Below are positions 32,809-41,671 of a stretch of 64,000 nt of DNA, in pieces. The DNA is taken from the NCBI GenBank assembly GCA_964512675.1, contig CAZEJR010000003.1:1-64000 (forward strand), given 5' to 3'. How positions within the stretch are numbered: position 1 is the stretch's first letter; every line of letters starts with the position of its first letter. The translations under genes and the position numbers were made by a program. The notes beneath the pieces are model-generated. The model did no database searches. It saw nothing but the letters and a program-made list of their open reading frames with translations, and was not told where the DNA came from. The stretch comes from A07HB70 sp964512675. Lineage in GTDB: Archaea > Halobacteriota > Halobacteria > Halobacteriales > Haloferacaceae.

Positions 32809-34359
32809 GTGACGATGCGAGAGCGGATCGAAGAGCTCCGCGAGAAGCGCGAGCAGGCCCGCCTCGGCGGCGGGCAGGACAGGATCGACGCCCAGCACGA
32901 CCGGGGGAAGCTCACCGCCCGCGAGCGGGTCGACTACCTCGTCGACGACGAGACGTTCACCGAGATCGACCGGTTTCGCACGCACCGGAGCACCAAGTTC
33001 GGGCTGGACGAGACTCACCCCCCGGGCGACGGGGTGGTGACGGGCTACGGCGACGTCAACGGGCGGACGACGTTCGTCTTCGCCCACGACTTCACGGTGT
33101 TCGGCGGGTCACTCGGCGAGGTGTTCGCGGAGAAGGTGACGAAGCTGATGGACCGCGCCGTCGAGGCGGGCGCGCCCGTCGTCGGTCTGAACGACAGCGC
33201 GGGCGCACGGATCCAGGAGGGGGTGGCGTCACTCGCGGGCTTCGGCGAGATATTCCGCCGCAACACGGAGGCGTCGGGCGTCGTGCCCCAGATATCGGTG
33301 ATCATGGGGCCCTGCGCCGGCGGCGCCGTCTACTCGCCCGCGCTCACGGACTTCACCGTCATGGTGAAAGACACGAGCCACATGTTCATCACCGGCCCGG
33401 ACGTGATCGAGACGGTCACCGGCGAGGAGGTCGGGTTCGAGGAGCTCGGCGGCGCACGCACCCACGCCGGCACCTCCGGCGTCGCCCACGCCGCCGTGGC
33501 CGACGAGGAGTCCGCGCTCGACCGGGCGGCGCTCCTCCTGTCGTACCTCCCGCAGAACAACGTCGAGAACCCGCCGCGGGTCGACCCGTTCGACGACCCG
33601 GACCGGGCCGACGAGGCGCTCGAGTCCATCGTCCCCGACCAGCCACAGAAGCCGTACGACATGACCGAGGTGGTCGAACGCGTCGTCGACGAGGGGTCGT
33701 TTACACAGACTCACGAGCAGTTCGCCGCCAACATCGTCTGTGGGTTCGGGCGCCTCGACGGCCACGCCGTCGGAGTCGTCGCGAACCAGCCCCGCGTGAA
33801 CGCCGGGACGCTCGACATCGAGGCGTCGGAGAAGGCCGCCCGGTTCGTCCGCACCTGCGACGCGTTCAACGTGCCGGTGCTCACGTTCGTCGACGTGCCC
33901 GGGTTCATGCCCGGCACCGACCAGGAACACGGCGGGATCATCCGCCACGGCGCGAAGCTGCTCTACGCGTACAGCGAGGCGACCGTGCCGCTCCTGACGG
34001 TCATCACGCGGAAGGCCTACGGCGGGGCCTACGACGTGATGGCCTCGAAACACCTCGGCGCCGACGTCAACTACGCGTGGCCGACCGCCGAGATCGCCGT
34101 CATGGGGCCACAGGGCGCGGTGAACGTCCTCTACGACGACGAGCTCGACGAGGCCGACGACCCCGAGGCGCTCCGGGCGGAGCTGGTCGCGGAGTACCGC
34201 GAGGAGTTCGCCAACCCCTATCGCGCCGCAGACCACGGGTACGTCGACGACGTGATCGAGCCGACAGAGACGCGCCCACGGCTGGTGCAAGACCTCGAGG
34301 TCCACCGCGGGAAGCGGGAAGACCGCCCGCAGAAGAAACACGGGAACCTGCCGCTGTGA
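32809..34359 (+). CDS. pccB: Acyl-CoA (propionyl-CoA) carboxylase, carboxyltransferase subunit
   Basis: 516 residues from GTG (MTMRERIEELREKREQA). Transfers CO2 from carboxybiotin to propionyl- or acetyl-CoA. Crotonase-fold halves: FVFAHDFTVFGGSLGEVFAE, GLNDSAGARIQEGVASLAG, IMGPCAGGAVYSPALTDF (first oxyanion) and FVDVPGFMPGTDQEHGGIIR, AYGGAYDVMASKHLGADVNY, AWPTAEIAVMGPQGAVNVLY (second). Followed with overlap by pccX. The biotin carboxylase partner pccA is 7 kb away. The haloarchaeal Pcc feeds the 3-hydroxypropionyl/methylmalonyl route; acetyl-CoA use is also possible. Confidence 0.92.
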   Translation: MTMRERIEELREKREQARLGGGQDRIDAQHDRGKLTARERVDYLVDDETFTEIDRFRTHRSTKFGLDETHPPGDGVVTGYGDVNGRTTFVFAHDFTVFGGSLGEVFAEKVTKLMDRAVEAGAPVVGLNDSAGARIQEGVASLAGFGEIFRRNTEASGVVPQISVIMGPCAGGAVYSPALTDFTVMVKDTSHMFITGPDVIETVTGEEVGFEELGGARTHAGTSGVAHAAVADEESALDRAALLLSYLPQNNVENPPRVDPFDDPDRADEALESIVPDQPQKPYDMTEVVERVVDEGSFTQTHEQFAANIVCGFGRLDGHAVGVVANQPRVNAGTLDIEASEKAARFVRTCDAFNVPVLTFVDVPGFMPGTDQEHGGIIRHGAKLLYAYSEATVPLLTVITRKAYGGAYDVMASKHLGADVNYAWPTAEIAVMGPQGAVNVLYDDELDEADDPEALRAELVAEYREEFANPYRAADHGYVDDVIEPTETRPRLVQDLEVHRGKREDRPQKKHGNLPL

Positions 34360-34610
34360 CCGTCGAGATCCCGTCGACCGACCCGGATCCGGACGACGAC
34401 GAGGCGGCGGCGATCGTCGCGGCCGTCCACGCCCACCTGCGGGCCGAGCGCGTGGCGGCTACCACGGTAGAGAGCGAGGAGGAGACGTGGGACGGCGAGC
34501 GGTGGACGTTCGCCGGGCGAGTCGAGGCGCTCCGGGGCCGGACGGTCAGGGTGCCCGACGGCACGCCGACCGACCGGTGGACGGCGGCGGCGCGGGTCGA
34601 CCGGCGCTAA
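34356..34610 (+). CDS. pccX: PccX-like small subunit of propionyl-CoA carboxylase
   Basis: 84 residues starting at GTG that overlaps the pccB stop (GTGA). Begins TVEIPSTDPDPDDDEAAAIV, contains VHAHLRAERVA and ends RVPDGTPTDRWTAAARVDRR, the small acidic-to-basic layout of the accessory subunit described for Haloferax mediterranei, where it is needed for activity. Its stop overlaps the convergent rps17e stop. Confidence 0.8.
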   Translation: MTVEIPSTDPDPDDDEAAAIVAAVHAHLRAERVAATTVESEEETWDGERWTFAGRVEALRGRTVRVPDGTPTDRWTAAARVDRR

Positions 34611-34798
34611 GCCTCGGCGGCGCCGGCCTTCTTCCGCGTGATGTAGCCGGCGATGCGGTTGCGCACCGGCTTCGACTCGACGTTCGTCAGCTCGGAGACG
34701 TTCTCCTTGTTCGTCTCGAAGTCGGTGTTGAACGCCTCCGGATACCGCTCCAGCAGCAGCGTCCCGAGCTGCTTGACGTACTTCGGCTTGATCGCCAT
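34607..34798 (-). CDS. rps17e: 30S ribosomal protein S17e
   Basis: 63 residues from ATG at 34798: MAIKPKYVKQLGTLLLERYP then NKENVSELTNVESKPVRNRI and AGYITRKKAG, diagnostic for archaeal/eukaryotic S17e. A GTG 9 nt upstream is in frame, but the family starts at this Met. Archaea/eukaryote-specific small-subunit protein. Convergent with pccX by a 4-nt overlap. Confidence 0.96.
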   Translation of the reverse strand: MAIKPKYVKQLGTLLLERYPEAFNTDFETNKENVSELTNVESKPVRNRIAGYITRKKAGAAEA

Positions 34799-34863
34799 GT
34801 CTGTCACTACCGCCGGTCGACACTAATGCGTTCCGCTCCCCGCCGAGGACGGCGTTCGCGGGG

Positions 34864-35475
34864 TCAGCCGTCGTCGCGGCGCTCGCGCCACGCCGGGTGC
34901 TCGTCGACGCGTGCGAACGCCTCGCGAACCCGCGGGCCGCCACAGGAGTCGACGACAGCCGCGAAGTGTTCGAGCCGGTCGAGCGCCGCCGCGGTGTCGT
35001 ACGCGTCGACGTCCAGCCGCGACACGTCGACGGCGGCCTCGACGACAGCCGCGAACCCCCGGTCGACGGTCGGGACGCATCGCTCGCGCACCTCGGACTC
35101 GACCGGGACGAGCGTCCACCGCTCGCGCCGGGTTCCGTCGACACGCTCCGCAGACGTGCGCTCGGCCGTGACCCGCACCCACGCCGCGGCGGCGTCGAGC
35201 ACCGGCGTCTCGGACTCGCGAACGGAGAGCGCCGCGTCGACGAAGTCGCGGGGGTCGGTGACGAACTGGACGACGCCGCCGCCCTCGCGCTCGAAGTTCC
35301 GTCGGGTCCGGGTGTTGCCCCACGTGACGGCGGTGACTGGGTCGGGGCCGGCGAAGTCGTTGCCCGCCGGCGCGTGGAGGCCGAGCGCCGCGACGTTCCA
35401 CAGGTCGTTCGGTCCGAGCGTCGTCACCACGCTCTCGGTCACACCTCCCCAGGCGACCGGCCAGTCAGCGCTCAC
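34864..35475 (-). CDS. DUF447 family protein
   Basis: 203 residues. WGGVTESVVTTLGPNDLWNV, WGNTRTRRNFEREGGGVVQF and DPRDFVDAALSVRE are typical of DUF447, a flavin/FMN-binding split-barrel-like family found in methanogens, methylotrophs and Halobacteria and linked there to pterin or one-carbon cofactor gene sets. Its start overlaps the stop of the CitG-like gene (4 nt). Function not established. Confidence 0.85.
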   Translation of the reverse strand: MSADWPVAWGGVTESVVTTLGPNDLWNVAALGLHAPAGNDFAGPDPVTAVTWGNTRTRRNFEREGGGVVQFVTDPRDFVDAALSVRESETPVLDAAAAWVRVTAERTSAERVDGTRRERWTLVPVESEVRERCVPTVDRGFAAVVEAAVDVSRLDVDAYDTAAALDRLEHFAAVVDSCGGPRVREAFARVDEHPAWRERRDDG

Positions 35476-36329
35476 ACCGGGAGCCCCCGCTCGAGCGCGA
35501 CGAACGCCGACGCGGCGGTCAGGTCAGCCGTCGTGCCGGGGTTGACCCCCCGCTCGCGCAGGTCGGCGGCGAGACGCTCCGCGTCGTCGAGGCCGGCGCA
35601 GCCGGCGGCCCGGTCGCGCACCTCGCGGGCGACCGGCGCCCCGTGTTCTGTCGCCACGAGCGTATCGGGGCGGTCGCCGAGCAGCCGGAGAAACGCCCTG
35701 GCGACGCGGTCGGGCGCCGGCCCGCTGTCGGCACACAGGCGCGCCGCCTCGCGGAACGCCCGCGGGACGCCGCGGACGAGTTCGGCGGCGTTGCCGTCGC
35801 GGGCGACGGAGCGCCGGAGGACGTCGGCGAGCGTCAGCCCCCGTGCCGCCGCCGCCTCGCCCGCCGCGGCGCCGCGCCGGGCGTCGAGCGCCGACAGGTC
35901 CGGCGGCGGGTCGCCGACGGCGACGTCGACGTGGTCGAACGCCGCGAAGAAGGCCCGGGCGTCCCCGACGGTCGTCGACTCGACGACACGTTCGGCGCGT
36001 TCGCGGGTCAGCGCGCCCGTCGCGGCGGTTCTGACGAGCGGACAGAGCAGGAGGAGACAGCCGAACTGCGTGTTGTCGCCCTCCTGCTGTGCCATCCCCG
36101 CGACGGCGCGCTCGAACGCCCGACCGACGCCGGGGCCGTCGGGGTCGGCTGCGGCGGCGAGTCCGGGACGCGACCCGACGGCACCGGCGAGGAAGTGCTC
36201 GAACCGGAGCTCGGAGAAGTCGTGCGCGCGGTCGACGTTCCCGGGCTTCGGCGTTCCCGCGACCTCGAGGAGGAGGGCGAGTTCGGCGTGGTCGACGGGG
36301 GAGAACCCGGGGCGAGGGTGGTCTGTCAC
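35472..36329 (-). CDS. CitG-like (triphosphoribosyl-dephospho-CoA synthase family) protein
   Basis: 285 residues from GTG at 36329. ALLLEVAGTPKPGNVDRAHD with the nucleotide-binding Lys-Pro-Gly-Asn, FLAGAVGSRPGLAA, QQEGDNTQFGCLLLL, GTTADLTAASAFVALERG match the family. Halobacteria have no citrate lyase needing CitG here, and the neighbour DUF447 points to another cofactor role; homologues also occur beside DUF447 in one-carbon gene clusters of methylotrophs. So the name is by family, not by proven reaction. Confidence 0.8.
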   Translation of the reverse strand: MTDHPRPGFSPVDHAELALLLEVAGTPKPGNVDRAHDFSELRFEHFLAGAVGSRPGLAAAADPDGPGVGRAFERAVAGMAQQEGDNTQFGCLLLLCPLVRTAATGALTRERAERVVESTTVGDARAFFAAFDHVDVAVGDPPPDLSALDARRGAAAGEAAAARGLTLADVLRRSVARDGNAAELVRGVPRAFREAARLCADSGPAPDRVARAFLRLLGDRPDTLVATEHGAPVAREVRDRAAGCAGLDDAERLAADLRERGVNPGTTADLTAASAFVALERGLPV

Positions 36330-36378
36330 GGCGACCCCTCCGGGGTGAGCCGTGACCAGGGAGCGCGAACGACCGTGG

Positions 36379-37113
36379 TCACGGCGTCGTCCCACCCGCC
36401 GTCTCCCGTGCCGTCCGGACCGCACGCGCCACCCGCGCCAGCGTGTCCGGGTTCGTCGTCGGCCGACCGGCACTCACCGCGTCGGCGCCGCGGGCCAGAT
36501 AGCGCCGTGCCGTCTCGCGGCCGCGGACGCCGTTGTTCCCGACGACGGCGGCGTCCGACGCCGCCTCGCTCGCCCGCCGGACGCTCTCGGGTGTGTCCAT
36601 CGCGTCGACGTGGAGGACGTCGGCGCCGGCGGCGCTCGCGGCCCGGGCGACGGGTCCGAGATCCGTTACTTCGGCCCGGAGCTTCACGCTCACCCGCGGC
36701 GCGGCGCGGGCGGCGGCGACCTGTGCCCGTAGCCGGTCGGTCTCGCGCATGAGCGACTCGCCGGCGCCGGCGGCGCACATCTCGGCCTGTCGGCAGTGTG
36801 CGTTGACCTCCAAGAGCGCCCCGTGTGCGGCACAGACGTCGGCGGCGGCGGCGACGGCGTCCGGGGCACTCGCCCGGACGTTCAGTCCCGGCTGGACGGG
36901 GGCGTCCGCGAGCGCCGCGACCTGTGTGCGGGCCCACGCCAGCGGGTCGGCAGGCAGGAACTCCTCGCGGTCGCGGGCGACCATCTCGCGCGCCGCCGCG
37001 CGCGTCGGACCGTCGAGCGCAAGCCCGCCGAGGACCGCGCAGTCGACGTGTGGCGCCGCGCGGCGCGCCCACCTGGCGTCGGCGGTCCCGGAGAGACTGG
37101 CGGCCCAGATCAC
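36379..37113 (-). CDS. Dus-like TIM-barrel flavoprotein
   Basis: 244 residues from GTG at 37113 overlapping the cofD stop (GTGA). LEVNAHCRQAEMCAAGAGES includes the Cys found at the tRNA-dihydrouridine synthase active site, PRVSVKLRAEVTDLGPVARA and LHVDAMD, VGNNGVRGRETARRYLARGA are the FMN-phosphate strands. Too short for a full tRNA-dihydrouridine synthase (no C-terminal RNA-binding domain), so it is named Dus-like; possible role in tRNA or cofactor reduction. Second gene of the cofD cluster. Confidence 0.75.
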   Translation of the reverse strand: MIWAASLSGTADARWARRAAPHVDCAVLGGLALDGPTRAAAREMVARDREEFLPADPLAWARTQVAALADAPVQPGLNVRASAPDAVAAAADVCAAHGALLEVNAHCRQAEMCAAGAGESLMRETDRLRAQVAAARAAPRVSVKLRAEVTDLGPVARAASAAGADVLHVDAMDTPESVRRASEAASDAAVVGNNGVRGRETARRYLARGADAVSAGRPTTNPDTLARVARAVRTARETAGGTTP

Positions 37114-38132
37114 CGCGCGGTCGCCTCTACGTCCGCGCCGACGCGGGCGAGCGCGTCGAGCGCCGCCCGCGTCACGCGTGCCGCGTCGTCCGGGTCGTCG
37201 ATGCGTGTGTCCGTGCGGACGACCGGCCGGTCGAGTTCCGTCGGGTCGGCCTCGGCCAGGACGAACGCGTCGGCCCACGGGTAGGCCGCCGCGACGCCCT
37301 CCGTCGACGGCTCGCGCCCCGTCCCGCGCATCAGCGCCGGCGCCGGCCCGGAGAACGCCTCGCGCCCGACGAACGGCGAGACGGCGACGACCGGCGTCGC
37401 GTCGAGCGCCTCGCGAATCCCGTCCAGCGCGACCATCGGCCCGACGCTCGTCACCGGGTTCGACGGCCCCACGACGACGGGGGCCGACAGCGCCTCGCGG
37501 ACGGCGGGCGTGGTCGTCGCCTCCGCGGCGCCACGGAACTCGACGCCCTCGACCGACGGCTCCCCCCGGCGTGCGACCCAGAACTCCTGGAAGTGCATCG
37601 GTCCCTCGTCGGTGTGGACGAGGGTAGCGACGGGGTCGTTGCTCATCGGCAGAAGCGAGACGTCGAGGCCGAACGCGTCGGCGAGCGCCCGGGTCACCTC
37701 GGTGAGCGTGTGCCCCTCGTCCAGCAGTCCCGTCCGCGTGATGTGGACGGCCCGGTCGCGGTCGCCGATCGTCATGAACTCCGCGACGCCGGAGAACCGG
37801 CGGTGACGGGCGATCCGCCGGCCCGCGGTCTGTGCCTCGGACGGGAGGTACCGCGGCCCCGGGTCGAGCCCGGCGTCGGCAGCGAGTTCGGCGAGACGGT
37901 CGTTTGTCGCGGTCGTGTCGCCGGCGATCCCCCACCACCGGTCGCGGTCTAGCACGCCGCCGCCGTCGAACAGCACCGTATCGAGGTCGGGACAGACGAC
38001 GTGGCCGCCGAGCTCGACGTCGTCGCCCGTGTTGCCGACGACGGCGACGCCGGCGGGGTCGAGCAGGCGGCGGACGCCGGCGAGGAGCTTCGGGGTCCCG
38101 GTCCCGCCGGCGAGAAGCGCGAGGTCTGGCAC
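37110..38132 (-). CDS. cofD: 2-phospho-L-lactate transferase
   Basis: 340 residues. Joins the activated phospholactyl (or PEP-derived) moiety to Fo in coenzyme F420 synthesis. Seen: LALLAGGTGTPKLLAGVRRL, VVGNTGDDVELGGHVVCPDL, WWGIAGDT, LPMSNDPVATLVHTD, VVVGPSNPVTSVGPMVALDG. First gene of a leftward run with Dus-like, CitG-like and DUF447 genes. The divergent HD gene starts 78 nt away. Confidence 0.94.
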   Translation of the reverse strand: MPDLALLAGGTGTPKLLAGVRRLLDPAGVAVVGNTGDDVELGGHVVCPDLDTVLFDGGGVLDRDRWWGIAGDTTATNDRLAELAADAGLDPGPRYLPSEAQTAGRRIARHRRFSGVAEFMTIGDRDRAVHITRTGLLDEGHTLTEVTRALADAFGLDVSLLPMSNDPVATLVHTDEGPMHFQEFWVARRGEPSVEGVEFRGAAEATTTPAVREALSAPVVVGPSNPVTSVGPMVALDGIREALDATPVVAVSPFVGREAFSGPAPALMRGTGREPSTEGVAAAYPWADAFVLAEADPTELDRPVVRTDTRIDDPDDAARVTRAALDALARVGADVEATAR

Positions 38133-38210
38133 GACCGGGCGAGGGGAGCGGCGGAGTAAAACCCTCGCCCCCGCCGGAACGGTTTAGCGAGCGAGGCGAC
38201 CACCACACCC

Positions 38211-39443
38211 ATGCTCACGGTCAAGGACAGTGTCCACGACCACGTCGAGGTGTCCGGCGTCGCCGCCGACCTGATCGACACCCCGGCGGTCCAGCGCCTG
38301 CGTCGGGTGCGACAGCTCGGCACCGTCTCCTACGCCTACCCCTCGGCGAACCACACCCGGTTCGAGCACAGTCTCGGCGTCTACCACCTCGCCTCGCGCG
38401 CGCTCGACTCTCTGGGCGTCGCGGGACCACGGGCAGAGCGCGTCGAGGCCGCGGCGCTCCTCCACGACGTCGGGCACGGACCGTACAGCCACAACGTCGA
38501 AGCGGTGATCCACCGCTTGACGGGACACTACCACGACGACGTGGCCGACCTGCTGGACGAGGGGGCTGTCGGCGCGGTGCTGCGCGACCACGGCCTCGAC
38601 CCGGCCCGGGTGGCCCGGCTCGTCGACGGCCAGGGGAAGTACGGACAGCTGGTCTCGGGCGAACTCGACGTCGACCGGATGGACTATCTCGTGCGTGACG
38701 CCCACCACACCGGCGTGCCGTACGGCACCATCGACCCCGGCAGGCTCATCCGCGAACTCCGGTACGTCGACGGCGACCTGGTGCTGGCAGAGGGAAACGT
38801 CCAGAGCGCCGAGTCGCTCCTGCTCGCGCGCGCGCTGATGAACCCGACCGTCTACAGCCACCACGCCGCCCGGATCGCGAAGGCGATGCTCCGGCAGGCC
38901 GCAGAGCGCCTACTCGACGACGGACTGGCCCCGGCGCGCCTGCGCCGGATGGACGACGCAGAGCTCCGGGTGCGTCTGCGCGAGACCGAGGCGACCGCCG
39001 AGACGGCACGGCGTCTCGACGAGCGACGGCTGCTCAAACGGGCGGTGTGGGCAGAGGTGGACGACGTCCCGGGAGACGTGCGCGACGCCGGCGCCGAGCG
39101 CCTGCGGGCGGCAGAGCGGGCGGTTGCCGACCGCACCGGTGTCGCGCCGGAACGGGTGGTGGTCGACGTGCCCCCGGCGCCGTCGATGCGGGAGTCGCGC
39201 ACCCGCGTCGTCGTCAACGGCGAGACGCGCCGGCTGGACCGGCAGTCGCCGCTCGTCGACGCCCTCCGGGCGGCGGGGCGCGAGCAGTGGCGGCTCGGCG
39301 TCTACGCCCCCGCCGACGCGACAGAGGCGGTCGGCGCCGCCGCCGTCCGGGAACTCGGCCTCGACATCGACGGCGCGCTGGTGCGCGAGACCCGGACCGG
39401 TCTCCAGGGCCGTCTCGACGAGTTCGACGGCACGGAGCCGTGA
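38211..39443 (+). CDS. HD-domain phosphohydrolase (dNTPase/SAMHD1-like)
   Basis: 410 residues from ATG; GGTTTAGC at 38181-38188 is 23-30 nt upstream (leaderless). HD metal site: NHTRFEHSLGVYHLA, LLHDVGHGPYSHNVE, then DVDRMDYLVRDAHHTG with the last Asp; VQSAESLLLARALMNPTVYS and a C-terminal alpha/beta region. Family members hydrolyse dNTPs or related nucleotides; substrate not known here. Confidence 0.85.
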   Translation: MLTVKDSVHDHVEVSGVAADLIDTPAVQRLRRVRQLGTVSYAYPSANHTRFEHSLGVYHLASRALDSLGVAGPRAERVEAAALLHDVGHGPYSHNVEAVIHRLTGHYHDDVADLLDEGAVGAVLRDHGLDPARVARLVDGQGKYGQLVSGELDVDRMDYLVRDAHHTGVPYGTIDPGRLIRELRYVDGDLVLAEGNVQSAESLLLARALMNPTVYSHHAARIAKAMLRQAAERLLDDGLAPARLRRMDDAELRVRLRETEATAETARRLDERRLLKRAVWAEVDDVPGDVRDAGAERLRAAERAVADRTGVAPERVVVDVPPAPSMRESRTRVVVNGETRRLDRQSPLVDALRAAGREQWRLGVYAPADATEAVGAAAVRELGLDIDGALVRETRTGLQGRLDEFDGTEP

Positions 39444-39486
39444 CGCTGCGAGACGTTCAAATAGGCCGGCTACGATACTCGAGAGG

Positions 39487-40554
39487 ATGTGTGATCGACG
39501 GGTGCTCGAGGGGACGGTCCTCACAGGCGAGTCGTTCGACCCCGTCGAGGGCCGTGTCGTCGTCGAGAACGGCCGGATCGCGGCAGTCGAGGCCGCGCCG
39601 ACCGACTCGACGGACATCGTCCTCCCGGCGTTCGTCAACGCCCACACGCACCTGGGCGACTCGCTGGCGAAAGAGGCGGGCGAGGGGCTCGACCTAGACG
39701 CTCTCGTCGCGCCGCCGGCGGGGCTGAAACACCACCTCCTCCGACGAGCCGACGCGGACAGCCTCGTCGCGGGGATGGTCCGCTCGCTGCGGTACATGAC
39801 GTCGACCGGGACGGGCGCGTTCGTCGACTTCCGCGAGGGCGGTGTCGCCGGGGTCCGACACCTACGCCGCGCGCTCGACGAGGCCGAGGTCGGGCTGGAC
39901 GCGACGGTGCTGGCGCGCGGGAGCGCCGAGGCGATGGCCGCCGGCGACGGGGTCGGAGCGAGCGGCGCCCGCGACGCCGACTACGAGCCGCTCCGGCGGG
40001 CCGCCCGAGAGGCCGACGTGCCGTTCGGCATCCACGCCGGCGAGCGCGACGCGGGCGACGTCAACCCCGCGATGGACCTCGAGCCGGACCACCTCGTCCA
40101 CATGGTCCACCTCGACGACGTCCACCTCGACAGGCTCGCCGGGCGCGAGACTCCCGTCGTCGTCTGTCCGCGCTCGAACCTGGTCACTGGTGTCGGCCTC
40201 CCGGACCTCGCCGCGCTCCGCGCGCGAACGACCGTCGCGCTCGGGACGGACAACGCGTTTCTCAACGCCCCGTCGATGTTCCGCGAGATGGCGTTCGCGG
40301 CGAAGCTGTTCGACGCGAGCGCGCGCGAGGTGCTGCGGATGGCGACCCGGGCCGGTGCCACGGTGGCGGGTCTCGACTGCGGCGTCGTCGAGCCCGGTCG
40401 CGAGGCCCGGCTGCTCGTCCTGGACGGCGCCTCGGACAACCTCGCCGGCGCACAGAGCGTCGTCCGTGCCGTCGTCCGCCGTGCCGGCCAGGGCGACGTG
40501 TGCGAGACGGTACTGCCCGGTCACTCGTCGTCGAGTCGCCACACCGCCGAGTAG
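39487..40554 (+). CDS. Amidohydrolase family (cytosine-deaminase-like)
   Basis: 355 residues from ATG at 39487 with CAAATA at 39460-39465 (leaderless). Metal-binding FVNAHTHLGDSLAKE, IHAGERDAGDVN, HMVHLDDVHLDRLAG, CPRSNLVTGVG and LGTDNAFLNAPSMFREM with the active-site Asp: the ATZ/TRZ-type amidohydrolase set of His and Asp ligands. Deaminates or hydrolyses a cyclic amine or amide; the precise substrate is open. Confidence 0.85.
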   Translation: MCDRRVLEGTVLTGESFDPVEGRVVVENGRIAAVEAAPTDSTDIVLPAFVNAHTHLGDSLAKEAGEGLDLDALVAPPAGLKHHLLRRADADSLVAGMVRSLRYMTSTGTGAFVDFREGGVAGVRHLRRALDEAEVGLDATVLARGSAEAMAAGDGVGASGARDADYEPLRRAAREADVPFGIHAGERDAGDVNPAMDLEPDHLVHMVHLDDVHLDRLAGRETPVVVCPRSNLVTGVGLPDLAALRARTTVALGTDNAFLNAPSMFREMAFAAKLFDASAREVLRMATRAGATVAGLDCGVVEPGREARLLVLDGASDNLAGAQSVVRAVVRRAGQGDVCETVLPGHSSSSRHTAE

Positions 40555-40741
40555 TCGACCGGCGATGCGGGCGCGCGACAGCACGACCCCGAGAACGACG
40601 GGCGTCCCGAGTCCGACCGTCGTCCAGCCCTTCGGAGTGTCCGGGAGGTCGCGGCCCGTGGTGAGCCCGTCGTCGGCGTCTGTCGTCGCCGGAGCCGACG
40701 GTCGCGCGGGACCGGGACCGGGACCGGAGCCGGTCTACGGC
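40555..40741. other. Gap between amidohydrolase and birA
   Basis: On the minus strand a short frame reads TTGRDLPDTPKGWTTVGLGT then PVVLGVVLSRARIAGRLLGG, suggestive of a one-helix membrane protein, but it has no start codon and no stop before entering the amidohydrolase antisense. I do not call a gene. It also contains a GGGACC tandem run near 40715. Confidence 0.3.
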
Positions 40742-41671
40742 TCAGACCGGTCGCAGGTGCTCGCAGTCGCCCGCGTGGACCCGTTCGACCCCCGCGTCCG
40801 TCGCCACGACGAGCGAGCCGGGGAACTCGACGTCCCGCGCCCGACCGACGACGGTCCGGTCCGGCGTCTCGACGCGCACCCGCCGGCCGAGCGTGCTCGT
40901 CAGTTCGCGCCACGCCGGCAGGACGCCCTCGGGGTCGGCGGCGAGGCCGTAGAACGCCTCGAGGAGGCGGCGGACGAGCGCGGCCCGGTCGACGTCGCCC
41001 CGGACTGCCCGCAGACTCGTCGCGCCCGCCGGCAGGGCCTCGGGGTCGACGTTCGCGTTCACCCCGACGCCGACGACGAGCCACGCGATCTGTCCCGCCT
41101 CGCCCGTCATCTCGGTGAGGATCCCGGCGAGCTTCCGCTCGTCGCCGCCGACGACGACGTCGTTCGGCCACTTGATCCGCACGTCGACGCCGAGCGGGTC
41201 ACAGGCCCGGACGACCGCCACCGCCGTCGCGAGCGTGAACACCGGCGCGTGCGCCGGCGGGCGATCCGGCCGGACGAGCAGCGAGGCGTAGACGCCGCCG
41301 GAGGGCCCGACCCACTCGCGCGCTCTACGCCCCCGTCCGCGCGTCTGCTCGTCGGCGAGGACGACGACGTCCGCCGCGCCCTCCGCGGCGAGTTCGCGCG
41401 CGCGGCTGTTCGTGCTCGGAATCGACGCGTGGAACTCGGCGTCGTACGGCACAGAGCAGCCGTACAGCACCGCCTCGGCGCCGAACTCGGGCACGCCGGT
41501 CACGCGGTAGCCCGCCGCCGTGGACTCGACGGCGAACCCGGCCTCGCGCAGCCCCTCGACCTGCTTCCAGACCGCCGCGCGGGTGAGGCCGTGGGCCTCG
41601 GCGAACGCCGGGCCGCGAACCGGGCCCTCGGCGAGAGCGTCGAGGAGCGCCCGCCGGGTGTCGTCGGTCAC
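40742..41671 (-). CDS. birA: Biotin--protein ligase (BirA) with wHTH
   Basis: 309 residues from GTG at 41671. N-terminal winged helix (RALLDALAEGPVRGPAFAEA, LTRAAVWKQVEGLREAGFAV), catalytic domain with ADEQTRGRGRRAREWVGPSG (biotinyl-AMP loop), RIKWPNDVVVGGDERKLAGI and GVGVNANVD; C-terminal SH3-like domain. Attaches biotin to the BCCP Lys of PccA and may repress biotin genes. Overlaps the pccA stop by 4 nt, directly coupling the ligase to its substrate. Confidence 0.94.
   Translation of the reverse strand: MTDDTRRALLDALAEGPVRGPAFAEAHGLTRAAVWKQVEGLREAGFAVESTAAGYRVTGVPEFGAEAVLYGCSVPYDAEFHASIPSTNSRARELAAEGAADVVVLADEQTRGRGRRAREWVGPSGGVYASLLVRPDRPPAHAPVFTLATAVAVVRACDPLGVDVRIKWPNDVVVGGDERKLAGILTEMTGEAGQIAWLVVGVGVNANVDPEALPAGATSLRAVRGDVDRAALVRRLLEAFYGLAADPEGVLPAWRELTSTLGRRVRVETPDRTVVGRARDVEFPGSLVVATDAGVERVHAGDCEHLRPV

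Noticed and set aside
40515..40740. Small membrane protein gene on the minus strand between amidohydrolase and birA
   Set aside because: Has a possible helix but no start codon and no stop before entering the amidohydrolase coding region; not enough support.
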